From Acidobacteriaceae bacterium (GTDB taxonomy: Bacteria; Acidobacteriota; Terriglobia; Bryobacterales; Bryobacteraceae): a stretch of DNA of 64,000 nucleotides. The position numbers were made by a program, and so were the translations under genes. The notes under the pieces were generated by a model. It was not told where the DNA came from. It was given only the letters and a program-made list of their open reading frames with translations, and made no database searches. The number at the start of each line of letters is the position of its first letter. Positions within the stretch are counted from its first letter, which is position 1. The DNA lies in the NCBI GenBank assembly GCA_019240475.1, contig JAFAYI010000006.1, positions 366,294 through 430,293 of the forward strand, given 5' to 3'. Positions 9,704 to 17,372 of this stretch are shown piece after piece.

Positions 9704-9902
9704 ATGAATTCCGAGGAACGCGCCAGCATGGATGAAGAAGGGTACGCCGTGGTGCGGCAATTCCTCGAGCCACGACATCAAAAATCTTTACATCGTGGAT
9801 AGCAGTTCCTTCGTCACCAGCGCCTCTGTGAACCCCACGTCCACTATCGGCGCCCTCGCCCTACGCGCCGCCGATGGTATCTGGCGAGACAGGAACGCTT
9901 AA
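9704..9902 (+). pseudogene. Fused gene remnant: PhyH-type dioxygenase start joined to GMC oxidoreductase end
   Basis: From an ATG at 9704 the frame reads 32 residues ending at 9802. Its part [15 protein letters not shown] resembles the first helix of phytanoyl-CoA dioxygenase family proteins. In another frame, 9771-9902 encodes 43 residues then a stop. It contains [19 protein letters not shown] and [10 protein letters not shown], the hallmark C-terminal segment of GMC-type FAD oxidoreductases. The two matches meet at about 9770. I read this as what is left after a deletion removed the body of two adjacent genes. The end overlaps the 3' end of the FAD oxidoreductase on the other strand by about 40 bases. 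Confidence 0.65.
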
Positions 9903-11003
9903 TCGCGCCGGCTCGTAAGGAGCGCGCTCGATCTCGGACGCCCGCCCCAGAATCCAATCGGCAATCAGCCGCCCGGTTCCCAGCGAAGTCGTCGCGCCCA
10001 GCCCCTCATGCCCGGCAGCCGCGAAGACATTCTTGTAACCGGGACATCGCCCGATCAGCGGCAGCCCGTCCGGCGTTCCCGCGCGGAATCCCGCCCAGCG
10101 ACGCAGCGGGCGAGCCTCCGCGAGCGCCGGCATATACTCAGCCGCCCGCGCAAACAGGCGCTCGATCATCCCCGGCTCCACTTGCGCGTCTTCGATTTCG
10201 CCCTCGCGTCCGTACTGCCGCGACGACCCGATCAGCAATTCGCCATTGCGATTCTGCCTCACGTTGAAGACCACCGAGTCGCCTTCCTCAGCATGGGTCG
10301 ATTTCACGTATCCCAGTTCGACAACCTGGTGCGATGCGAATCCCGCGCCCGGCTCGGCCGTCGCGATGTGGCCTTTGCGCGACCGAATGGAAAGCTCCGG
10401 GGTCAACCCTGCAGCAGCCGTACCTGCCGCATTGACCACGGCCCCAGCCGTCACCACGGAACCATCGCTCAGGCGCGCTTCCCCATCCCGCACCTCTTTC
10501 GCCCCCTTCGCGATCACCTCTGCGCCACTGCGCTTCACAAGGAACCGCGCCGCCGAAGCCGGGTGCACCGCCGCATCGCCCGGAACCAACAGCCCGCCAG
10601 CCAGACCGCGCCGCAGATTCGGCTCGGCCTCCGAAACCTGCCGCTCATCCAAAACCGCCGCAGCGACGCCCGCGCTCGCATACCGCCCCCGCTTCTCTCG
10701 CGCGAGCCGCAGTTCGTCTTCGTCCGCCGCGACCCAAAGCGTCCCGCATCGCCGGTACTCGCAATCTTCCGGCAGCTCGTCCGCCAACTCGCCCCACAGC
10801 TTCAAGGAATAGCGCGAAAGCGCAAGCTGAGCAGCCGAATCGTCCAGCGCCACGAGGTGCCCCATTCCCGCGCTCGTCGCGCCCGTCCCTATGCCCCGCT
10901 GCTCGACAATGCCAACGCGCAAGCCCGCCCGCCCAAGCTCATGCGCGCACGCCGCACCGACGATTCCTCCGCCGATAACGAGAACGTCGTACGCCTCCGC
11001 CAT
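9861..11003 (-). CDS. FAD-dependent amino acid oxidoreductase (candidate D-hydroxyproline dehydrogenase)
   Basis: A DAO-family flavoprotein of about 380 residues. It has the N-terminal dinucleotide motif [17 protein letters not shown], a central substrate domain and the C-terminal [20 protein letters not shown] typical of glycine/D-amino-acid oxidases. The ATG at 11003 overlaps the stop of the epimerase gene (TGATG); a GTG one codon earlier is the alternative. In known hydroxyproline pathways the epimerase product cis-4-hydroxy-D-proline is oxidised by such an FAD enzyme to pyrroline-4-hydroxy-2-carboxylate. Overlap with the epimerase is the main reason for the specific guess. Other D-amino acid or sarcosine-type substrates are possible. 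Confidence 0.82.
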   Translation of the reverse strand: MAEAYDVLVIGGGIVGAACAHELGRAGLRVGIVEQRGIGTGATSAGMGHLVALDDSAAQLALSRYSLKLWGELADELPEDCEYRRCGTLWVAADEDELRLAREKRGRYASAGVAAAVLDERQVSEAEPNLRRGLAGGLLVPGDAAVHPASAARFLVKRSGAEVIAKGAKEVRDGEARLSDGSVVTAGAVVNAAGTAAAGLTPELSIRSRKGHIATAEPGAGFASHQVVELGYVKSTHAEEGDSVVFNVRQNRNGELLIGSSRQYGREGEIEDAQVEPGMIERLFARAAEYMPALAEARPLRRWAGFRAGTPDGLPLIGRCPGYKNVFAAAGHEGLGATTSLGTGRLIADWILGRASEIERAPYEPARLSVPVSPDTIGGA

Positions 11004-11938
11004 CACTCCGCCGGTATGCCCCAGCGAAACGGATCGCGCTCATCGATCACCAGCTCCGCCTCCGCCGTCACAAACGCCGAGCCCCGAATGAATGGCACAA
11101 TCTCTCCATTCACAACCTCGATGCGTCCTTCGAACGTGCTGCCCGTAATGCTCTCCTGCACCCATCGCTCACCCGGCTTCAGCTTTCCATCCGCATACAG
11201 GCAGGCCATCTTCGCGCTCGTTCCCGTGCCGCACGGCGACCGGTCGTAGCTCCGCCCTGGGCACAGCACGAAATTCCGGCTATGCGCCGCTCGATTCACC
11301 GGCTCGGAAAACAGTTCGATGTGATCGATCTCACCGCCGTCCGCGCCCGCAACGCCGGCCTCTCGAAGCGCCTGCCGGATGCGCCAGGTAAACGCGGTCA
11401 GCTCATCGAGATTGCCCATCGAAAGCTCGATCGGGCTCTTGCCTCTTACTTGAAAAAACCAGTTGCCGCCCCATGCGATATCGCCCGTTACGCCCCGATG
11501 CCCAGGAATTTCCACATCCGCGCGATAGCGAAAGCTCGGCACATTGCGCACCGTCACGTCGCCATTCCCATGCAGTTCCGCGCTCACCGCCCCCACCGGC
11601 GTCTCGATCCGAACCTCTCCGGGCCGAATGCGGCCGAGGTAAGCAAGCGTGGCAACCACGCCAATCGTCCCGTGCCCGCACATTCCCAGGTAACCGACGT
11701 TATTAAAGAAGATCGCGCCGAAGTGGCAAGTGGCATCCGCGGGCTCGCAGAGCAACGCTCCGACAATCGCATCCGAGCCGCGCGGCTCATTCACAATCGC
11801 CGAACGCACTGCGTCGAAATCGGCGCGCCACCGTTCCCGCCGCTCCCGCACGCTGCCCGCGCCCAGGTCCGGTCCGCCGCTCAACACCAGCCGCGTCGGT
11901 TCCCCGCCTGTGTGCGAATCCACCACTCGAATGTGCAT
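11003..11938 (-). CDS. 4-hydroxyproline 2-epimerase (proline racemase family)
   Basis: A 311-residue member of the proline racemase superfamily. Both catalytic cysteines are present: C87 in MCGHGTIG and C236 in SPCGTGTSAK. This makes it a racemase/epimerase and not the dehydratase branch, where one cysteine is replaced by threonine. The N-terminus RVVDSHTGGEPTR and the FFNNVGYLGMCGHG context fit hydroxyproline 2-epimerases better than true proline racemases, as does the adjacent FAD amino acid oxidoreductase. It would convert trans-4-hydroxy-L-proline to cis-4-hydroxy-D-proline in the cytosol. The substrate (proline, 3- or 4-hydroxyproline) is inferred from family and context. Confidence 0.88.
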   Translation of the reverse strand: MHIRVVDSHTGGEPTRLVLSGGPDLGAGSVRERRERWRADFDAVRSAIVNEPRGSDAIVGALLCEPADATCHFGAIFFNNVGYLGMCGHGTIGVVATLAYLGRIRPGEVRIETPVGAVSAELHGNGDVTVRNVPSFRYRADVEIPGHRGVTGDIAWGGNWFFQVRGKSPIELSMGNLDELTAFTWRIRQALREAGVAGADGGEIDHIELFSEPVNRAAHSRNFVLCPGRSYDRSPCGTGTSAKMACLYADGKLKPGERWVQESITGSTFEGRIEVVNGEIVPFIRGSAFVTAEAELVIDERDPFRWGIPAE

Positions 11939-11984
11939 GATGCCATTGCATCATGCCATGGCCGCTCCCTCGCCGCGGCAGCTC

Positions 11985-12485
11985 TTACGCCGCGCCCGCC
12001 GCCTCCGGCGCAAGCTCTATCGCCGCCCCGGCGCGCCAATCCTCGCAAGGCAGCGAGATATCGGGGAAGCAACGGCGAAAGTGTTGCATCAAGTATGCCG
12101 CCAGCTCCTTCGGCGTGAAGCTGCGGCCTTCATCGAAAACCGCCACGGCCGCGCCATCCAGATCTTTTGCAATCGAGACCTCAAATTCCTCTGGAAAGAA
12201 CCTGTGGTCGTCCTCCTGATGTCCCGTAACTTGGCCGCTGATTACAGGCCCCCACGAGCGGAAGAAAATGTCCGCTTCGATGCCCGTCGAAGGATGCCGC
12301 GGCCGCACGATTTCGACCTTCGCGCCCGGAAACCAGTGGATCAGCTCATCGTCTTCCAGGCCGTGCCGCGAAACCGCCTGGTTCATCTGCTCCATCTGCC
12401 GCTTCAACTCGGAGCGCAATTCCTGCCAAAACTCACTTCCTTCGTGGAACAACGGGGTGGCCACTGGTTTGGATGGAGCACTCAT
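11985..12485 (-). CDS. Hypothetical protein
   Basis: A 166-residue protein I do not recognise. It has no signal peptide or membrane helix. It is mildly acidic, with a glutamine/glutamate-rich helix near the N-terminus (about 18-40) and several tryptophans (HWFPG, FRSWGP, EDWRAG). A strong ribosome site GGGAGGATAGG lies directly before the ATG at 12485, which supports it being a real gene. It lies 46 bases upstream of the epimerase on the same strand and could belong to that transcript, but nothing ties it to hydroxyproline metabolism. Confidence 0.7.
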   Translation of the reverse strand: MSAPSKPVATPLFHEGSEFWQELRSELKRQMEQMNQAVSRHGLEDDELIHWFPGAKVEIVRPRHPSTGIEADIFFRSWGPVISGQVTGHQEDDHRFFPEEFEVSIAKDLDGAAVAVFDEGRSFTPKELAAYLMQHFRRCFPDISLPCEDWRAGAAIELAPEAAGAA

Positions 12486-12611
12486 CCTATCCTCCCGCTC
12501 GCTCAGGTCTCTTAAGGCCTTGGTGAAAGCGCCTTAATGAATGGATGTAGTGTAGCGCTTTTTCCGATCGGAAGAAAGTAGTTTCCGAGCATTTCGCACC
12601 CCGGAATTGCC

Positions 12612-13991
12612 TTACCTCGCTGCTACCGCGGTATTCAGTTCCTTCACGATACTGGAAACGAATACCTTCGCGTCGCCAAACAGCATCAGCGTCTTGTCCA
12701 TGTAATACAGGTCATTGTCGATCCCGGCAAAACCCGGATTCATGCTGCGCTTGATGACCATTATCGTCTGCGCCTCGTAGGCGTTCAGAATCGGCATCCC
12801 AGCAAGCGGGCTCGTCTTGTCGGTCCGCGCCGCCGGATTCACCACGTCGTTCGCCCCGATAATCAACGCCACATCGGTCCTCGGAAATTCCGGGTTGATG
12901 TCGTCCATCTCCGCCAGCCGGTCGTACGGCACATCGGCTTCCGCCAGCAGCACGTTCATGTGCCCCGGCATCCGCCCCGCCACCGGGTGAATCGCGAACC
13001 GCACATCCACGCCGCGCTTCATCAACACGTCGTACATCTCTCGGAGCTTGTGCTGCGCCTGCGCCACCGCCATTCCATAACCCGGCACAATCACAACGCT
13101 CCGCGCGGCGTCCAGAATCTCCGCCGCTTCCTCGGGCGAAGCCGACCGCACTGGCCGCGCCGTCACCTGTTTCGCGCTCGTCTGAATCGTCCCGAACGCC
13201 CCGAACAACACATTGCTGAAGGAGCGATTCATCGCACGGCACATGATCACCGCCAATATAAAGCCCGACGAGCCATCCAGCGCGCCCGCGATAATCAGCA
13301 GCTTGTTGTTCAGCGCAAATCCCATGGCGCTCGCCGACAATCCCGCATACGAATTCAGCAGCGCGATGACCGTCGGCATGTCCGCTCCGCCTATCGGAAT
13401 AATCAGCAGCACGCCAAACAACAGCGCCAGTAGGGCGAACACCGGGTAAAGCCATGTCGTCTCCGGCCTCGCAATCAGCGCGACCCCCAGCGCCACCGCT
13501 CCGCTGAAAATGCCAAGGTTCACGAAGTTCTGCCCGCGGTACAGAATGGGCCGCTGCGGCAGAACCTCCTGCAGCTTGCCGAAGGCCATCATGCTCGCCG
13601 TGAACGTCAGAAAACCAAGCAGCGTTTCGAGCACCAGCGCTCCCATCACAAACCCATGCGGCATGCGCCTGTAATATTCAGCTGTCCCGATCAGCGCCGA
13701 AGCCAGCGCTCCGCAGGCGTGCGAAAAAGCAGTCCGCTGCGGCACCGCCGTCATCGGCATGATGTACGCAATCGGCACCCCTATCGCCGATCCGACGAAA
13801 AACGCGATCAGAATCCACTCGTAGTTGATCACCTCGTGCCGCAGCAGCGTGCCCACCACCGCCAGCAACATCCCGATCTCGCCTACAATCACGCCGCGCC
13901 GCGCCGTCGCCGGCGAATTCATCCACTTAATCGCCAGAATGAACCCGGCGGCCGCCAAAATATACAGCGCCGGATAAATGCTCTCCGTCAT
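12612..13991 (-). CDS. pntB: NAD(P) transhydrogenase subunit beta
   Basis: PntB is the membrane and NADP-binding subunit of the proton-translocating transhydrogenase, which uses proton-motive force to reduce NADP with NADH. The 459-residue sequence has about nine hydrophobic helices in the first 270 residues. The NADP(H)-binding dIII domain follows, with VIVPGYGMAVAQAQHK, the loop GRMPGHMNVLLAEADVPYD, IGANDVVNPAA and KRSMNPGFAGIDN, all diagnostic. It is the last gene of pntAA-pntAB-pntB; its ATG overlaps the stop of pntAB (ATGA). Length and motifs are complete. Confidence 0.96.
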   Translation of the reverse strand: MTESIYPALYILAAAGFILAIKWMNSPATARRGVIVGEIGMLLAVVGTLLRHEVINYEWILIAFFVGSAIGVPIAYIMPMTAVPQRTAFSHACGALASALIGTAEYYRRMPHGFVMGALVLETLLGFLTFTASMMAFGKLQEVLPQRPILYRGQNFVNLGIFSGAVALGVALIARPETTWLYPVFALLALLFGVLLIIPIGGADMPTVIALLNSYAGLSASAMGFALNNKLLIIAGALDGSSGFILAVIMCRAMNRSFSNVLFGAFGTIQTSAKQVTARPVRSASPEEAAEILDAARSVVIVPGYGMAVAQAQHKLREMYDVLMKRGVDVRFAIHPVAGRMPGHMNVLLAEADVPYDRLAEMDDINPEFPRTDVALIIGANDVVNPAARTDKTSPLAGMPILNAYEAQTIMVIKRSMNPGFAGIDNDLYYMDKTLMLFGDAKVFVSSIVKELNTAVAAR

Positions 13992-14284
13992 TTCTGTCCC
14001 GGCCCCCGCTTCTTGAACATCTTCAACATGCGGTCCGTTATCAGGTATCCGCTGACGGCGTTAATCGTCGAAAGCACGACAGCGGAAAACCCCAGCACGC
14101 GCGTCAGTGTCGTCGCTTCTTTTTCGCCCGTAATCAGAATCGCGCCCACTACCGCGATGGCCGATATCGCGTTGGTCAGCGACATCAACGGCGTATGCAG
14201 CAGCGGCGATACCCGCCGGATCAGCTCGAATCCCAGAAACGCCGCCAGCATGAAGACCCAGATCGCCACTTCGTAACTGCTCAT
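13988..14284 (-). CDS. pntAB: NAD(P) transhydrogenase membrane subunit alpha part 2
   Basis: A 98-residue membrane protein starting MSSYEVAIWVFMLAAF, with three hydrophobic helices and the conserved stretch SPLLHTPLMSLTNAISAI. This is the membrane segment that in Escherichia coli forms the C-terminal end of PntA; many bacteria, as here, encode it separately. The ATG at 14284 overlaps the stop of pntAA (ATGA) and its own stop overlaps the start of pntB in the same way, so the three are translationally coupled. A longer in-frame reading from 14596 lies inside pntAA and is not used. Confidence 0.93.
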   Translation of the reverse strand: MSSYEVAIWVFMLAAFLGFELIRRVSPLLHTPLMSLTNAISAIAVVGAILITGEKEATTLTRVLGFSAVVLSTINAVSGYLITDRMLKMFKKRGPGQK

Positions 14285-15450
14285 GCCCTCACCGCCTGCG
14301 CGCCCATCAGTTCCGCGATGCGCGCATGCGACACCCGGCCTGCATGCGTCACCAGCGTCTCGCGTATAATCTCGTCTTCCAGATTCACGTTCAACTGCCC
14401 GTCGCGCGCCAGGAGCTTCAAGAACGCCGCTATGTTCGACGAATACATCTGGCTCGCATGGTAGGGAACCGCGGAAGCCAAGTTCAGCGGGCCGAAGATA
14501 CTTACTCCGTTGCGCCTCACCGTCTCGCCCGGCTGCGTCAGCTCGCAGTTTCCGCCGCGCTCGGCCGCGATGTCCACAATCACGGAGCCCGCGCACATCG
14601 CGCCCACCATCTCGCCGGTAATCAGGATGGGCGCTTTCTTGCCCGGCACCGCCGCCGTCGTAATCACCACATCCTGCTCGCGCAGCACTTCGGTCATCAG
14701 CTCCCGCTGCCTGCGATAGAACGCCTCGTCCATCGCCTTCGCATAGCCGCCCTTGTCTTCCGATCCGCCAGAATCCACCGCGAGCGTCACGAACTTCGCG
14801 CCCACGCTCTCCACCTGCTCCTTCACCGCCGGCCTCACGTCATACGCCGAGACCACCGCTCCCAGCCGCCGCGCCGTCGCCGCCGCCTGCAACCCCGCGA
14901 CTCCCGCGCCCAGCACGAACACTTTCGCCGGAGTAATGGTGCCGGCCGCCGTCATCAACATCGGAAACATCTTCGGCAGCTCGCTCGCCGCCAGCACCAC
15001 GGCCCTGTATCCCACAATCGTCGCCATGGAGGAAAGCGCGTCCATGCTCTGCGCGCGCGTGATGCGCGGCATCAGCTCCATCGCGAAGAACGAAACCCCG
15101 GCGTCCGCCAGGTCTCCGCATTCCCGCGCCGCCGTCAGCGGCTCGCCGAATCCCACCACTGCTTGTCCGGCGCGCAACAGCCCCAGGTCTTCGCGCCCAG
15201 CTTCCGGATTCGCCCCTAGGCAGCGTACCTGCGCCACAATATCGGCGTTTCGAAAGACCTCGGCCCGGCTCGTCGCCCGTGCCCCTCGCGCGGCATACGC
15301 TTCATCCGGATAACCGGCCTCGCGCCCCGCGCCCTCTTCTAGAACCACCTCCATCCCGGCTTTGCGCAGCGCCTCGCACTGCCTCGGCACTAGCGCCACG
15401 CGCCGCTCTCCCGGGTACGTCTCGCACACCACTCCAACAATGGTCGGCAA
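14281..15450 (-). CDS. pntAA: NAD(P) transhydrogenase subunit alpha part 1
   Basis: A 389-residue soluble NAD-binding subunit related to alanine dehydrogenase. Visible are the N-terminal PGERRVALVP, the diagnostic loop RAQSMDALSSMATIVGYRAV (132-151) and the NAD-binding fingerprint GAGVAGLQAA starting at 181, followed by YDVRPAVKEQ. It ends before the membrane part, which is a separate gene, as in the three-gene bacterial type. The start codon is TTG at 15450, matching the usual family N-terminus MPTIVGV. It is the first gene of the operon; I do not see a convincing promoter in the 164-base divergent region upstream. Confidence 0.95.
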   Translation of the reverse strand: MPTIVGVVCETYPGERRVALVPRQCEALRKAGMEVVLEEGAGREAGYPDEAYAARGARATSRAEVFRNADIVAQVRCLGANPEAGREDLGLLRAGQAVVGFGEPLTAARECGDLADAGVSFFAMELMPRITRAQSMDALSSMATIVGYRAVVLAASELPKMFPMLMTAAGTITPAKVFVLGAGVAGLQAAATARRLGAVVSAYDVRPAVKEQVESVGAKFVTLAVDSGGSEDKGGYAKAMDEAFYRRQRELMTEVLREQDVVITTAAVPGKKAPILITGEMVGAMCAGSVIVDIAAERGGNCELTQPGETVRRNGVSIFGPLNLASAVPYHASQMYSSNIAAFLKLLARDGQLNVNLEDEIIRETLVTHAGRVSHARIAELMGAQAVRA

Positions 15451-15614
15451 ACGGAGCCTCCAAAGGTTCGATCATCTCACGTATTCGCGCCTCCGGCACG
15501 CCATCCTACATCCCGCCGCATGCCGATCGTCGACGGCCATGTCCCCGTCCTCTCGAAATTTGCGCTTTCCAGTTTGAGAGCGAGCCTCTAAGCTCGCCCG
15601 ATCGAAAGGGTCAT

Positions 15615-16928
15615 ATGAGGATACTTACTGGTTCGCGGAGCTTCTTGCTTCCGCCCATCGCTTTACTGCTACTTTCTTGCCCCGTGCTGCGCGGCCAAAC
15701 ACCCGATGCCTGCAAAAACTTAAACCAACAGGCCGGGATCGTGGTCACTTTCGACTGGAACACTCCCATCACCAAGAACGCCGGCGAAATCCAACATTCC
15801 GGTGATTATTGCTTCGTGCTCAAAAACGCTAATCCCCTGTATGCCTACAGCATCAGCAACCAGATATCCGACCAGCAGACAAATGCTTTCGCCGATCTGG
15901 CCTCGGTGATCAAGCAATTGCCGACTCTTTTCAGCGGAACGGCGCCTAAGTCCGCCCCAACGCCTGAGGCGCAGAAGCGAGTGGGTATTCTTGAAGCCTG
16001 CGCTCAAGGCAACGTCTCTATCAAGAAGGCTATGGATCAGTTCACCAGCGACGCGAAAGCCGTGTATCCGCAGCCCGATTCCAAAGGGAATTACGCAAGC
16101 GAGACCCTGGAGCAAACCAAGCGCCGATGGGAATTCGTCAAGCTGAAATTGCAAACCGATCTGGCGAACATGAAGCCCACCGACGCCTGCGTTGTCGATG
16201 CGGACACCCAAAGCGCGATTGACAGCGCCCGAGCTACCATAAACGCCGTTCAAGATGCGCTGAACAATCCCAAGGACACCGCTTATGTACTTCCACTCAA
16301 GCGTACCGACGATCTGGTCATAACCGTTACCGAGAGCTACAACGGGCAAACCACGAAGACCGGGACCTTCGAACTCACACCCACCTGGACTATCTACACG
16401 GTTTCGGGCGGCTTCTTGTTGACGACCCTACCGGCGCCTACTTACAACAGCCGCACCGTGCCCAATGCGAGCGGTACCGGCACGCAAAATGTGCTGGAAG
16501 TCGATAACGCCTCGGGCATTCGACCAGCTCTCACCGGGCTCATCAATTTCAATATCACGCCCGATAGCGACCATTCCCCGCTCGGCCTCGCCGCCTCCAC
16601 CGGCATCGTGTACGACATCAGCAACGGCAAAGCCGATACTTCTCATTTCGGCATCTTCGCCGGCCCCTCCATTCACCTGTTTAATCGGTTCATCGTAACT
16701 GCCGGCTATCACTTCGGCGAATTCGCCGATTACCCGCCCGGCTACAGAAATGGACAAGTCATCCCGCCGAACACGGGAACTCCCACCGCTTCGAATCGTT
16801 GGTCGGCCCGTCTTGCCTTCGCCTTTACATATCAGTTCAAGAGTTCAAGGCAGAAGACGACCTCAACCGAAACCACCAAGCAACCGAAAACGACTAAGAC
16901 ATCGAATACCGATACAACGGCGCGTTAG
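15615..16928 (+). CDS. Exported protein of unknown function, possible outer-membrane C-terminus
   Basis: I do not recognise this 437-residue protein. The ATG at 15615 follows a good ribosome site (GAAAGGG) and opens a signal peptide (RILTGSRSFLLPPIALLLLS, with cleavage probably after LRGQ). The mature N-terminal half is soluble, with helical stretches about residues 60-200. The C-terminal half (about 240-410) is rich in alternating polar/hydrophobic strands with aromatic ends, for example SIHLFNRFIVTAGYHFGEF and WSARLAFAFTYQF, suggesting beta-barrel or outer-membrane association. The last 30 residues are almost only S, T, K and Q. It is followed by a hairpin and appears to be transcribed alone. 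Confidence 0.8.
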   Translation: MRILTGSRSFLLPPIALLLLSCPVLRGQTPDACKNLNQQAGIVVTFDWNTPITKNAGEIQHSGDYCFVLKNANPLYAYSISNQISDQQTNAFADLASVIKQLPTLFSGTAPKSAPTPEAQKRVGILEACAQGNVSIKKAMDQFTSDAKAVYPQPDSKGNYASETLEQTKRRWEFVKLKLQTDLANMKPTDACVVDADTQSAIDSARATINAVQDALNNPKDTAYVLPLKRTDDLVITVTESYNGQTTKTGTFELTPTWTIYTVSGGFLLTTLPAPTYNSRTVPNASGTGTQNVLEVDNASGIRPALTGLINFNITPDSDHSPLGLAASTGIVYDISNGKADTSHFGIFAGPSIHLFNRFIVTAGYHFGEFADYPPGYRNGQVIPPNTGTPTASNRWSARLAFAFTYQFKSSRQKTTSTETTKQPKTTKTSNTDTTAR

Positions 16929-16940
16929 CAACTTCACCAT

Positions 16941-16967
16941 CGGGCTCGCAACATCCCTGCGAGCCCG
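16941..16967 (+). terminator. Hairpin after the exported-protein gene
   Basis: CGGGCTCGCA (16941-16950) and TGCGAGCCCG (16958-16967) form a perfect 10-bp stem with a 7-base loop, 13 bases after the stop codon. No run of T follows, so it is either a weak intrinsic terminator or an RNA 3'-end stabiliser. Confidence 0.5.
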
Positions 16968-16980
16968 CCTCCCTATTGCC

Positions 16981-17015
16981 TTCCCATAGAAAACCTGCCA
17001 TCATTCCTATGGGAA
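16981..17015 (+). promoter_or_regulatory. Inverted repeat, candidate PadR operator
   Basis: TTCCCATAG (16981-16989) is repeated as its exact reverse complement CTATGGGAA (17007-17015) with 17 bases between. The downstream arm ends 12 bases before the padR start codon. PadR-family regulators usually bind inverted repeats in front of their own gene, so this is the obvious candidate for autorepression of the padR-permease operon. This is inference; no binding data can be read from sequence. Confidence 0.5.
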
Positions 17016-17027
17016 CCCAATAGAGAT

Positions 17028-17372
17028 ATGGGCGAAAAAACGGACATCTGGCAGGGCACGCTCGCCCTTATGATTCTCAAGACCCTTGAATCGCTCGGCA
17101 CTCAGCACGGCTATGGCATCGCCCGCCGCATCGAGCAGACCAGCGGCGATCTCCTCTCCCTCAATTACGGCACGCTCTATCCCGCTCTGCTCAAGCTGGA
17201 ACAGGAAGGCGCCATCCAGTCCGAATGGGGTGTCTCTGAAAACAACCGCAAGGCGAAGTTCTACCGCCTCACCCGCGCGGGCCGCAAACTCCTTTCGAGC
17301 GAACGGCGAAGTTGGGAACAGACCACCGCCATCGTCGGCCGCTTCTTCGCACCCAAAGGCGAATCTCTATGA
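17028..17372 (+). CDS. PadR family transcriptional regulator
   Basis: A 114-residue winged-helix protein. The family signature LNYGTLYPALLKLEQEGAI (residues about 55-73) contains the recognition helix. It is preceded by the QGTLALMILKTLESL helix and HGYGIARRI, and followed by the wing region (KAKFYRLTRAGRKLL). It belongs to the short acidobacterial PadR group found next to ADOP permeases. Its stop overlaps the start of the permease (ATGA), so the two are translationally coupled, and the regulator probably represses both genes until an unknown ligand is sensed. A 9-bp inverted repeat lies just upstream. Confidence 0.93.
   Translation: MGEKTDIWQGTLALMILKTLESLGTQHGYGIARRIEQTSGDLLSLNYGTLYPALLKLEQEGAIQSEWGVSENNRKAKFYRLTRAGRKLLSSERRSWEQTTAIVGRFFAPKGESL

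Noticed and set aside
12528..12580. Inverted repeat AAAGCGC ... GCGCTTTTT that looks like a plus-strand terminator
   Set aside because: The loop is about 20 bases, and both flanking genes are on the minus strand, so no plus-strand transcript is expected to end here.
15580..15597. Hairpin GCGAGC / GCTCGC just upstream of the exported-protein gene
   Set aside because: Only 6 bp and no riboswitch-like surroundings; expected by chance in GC-rich DNA.
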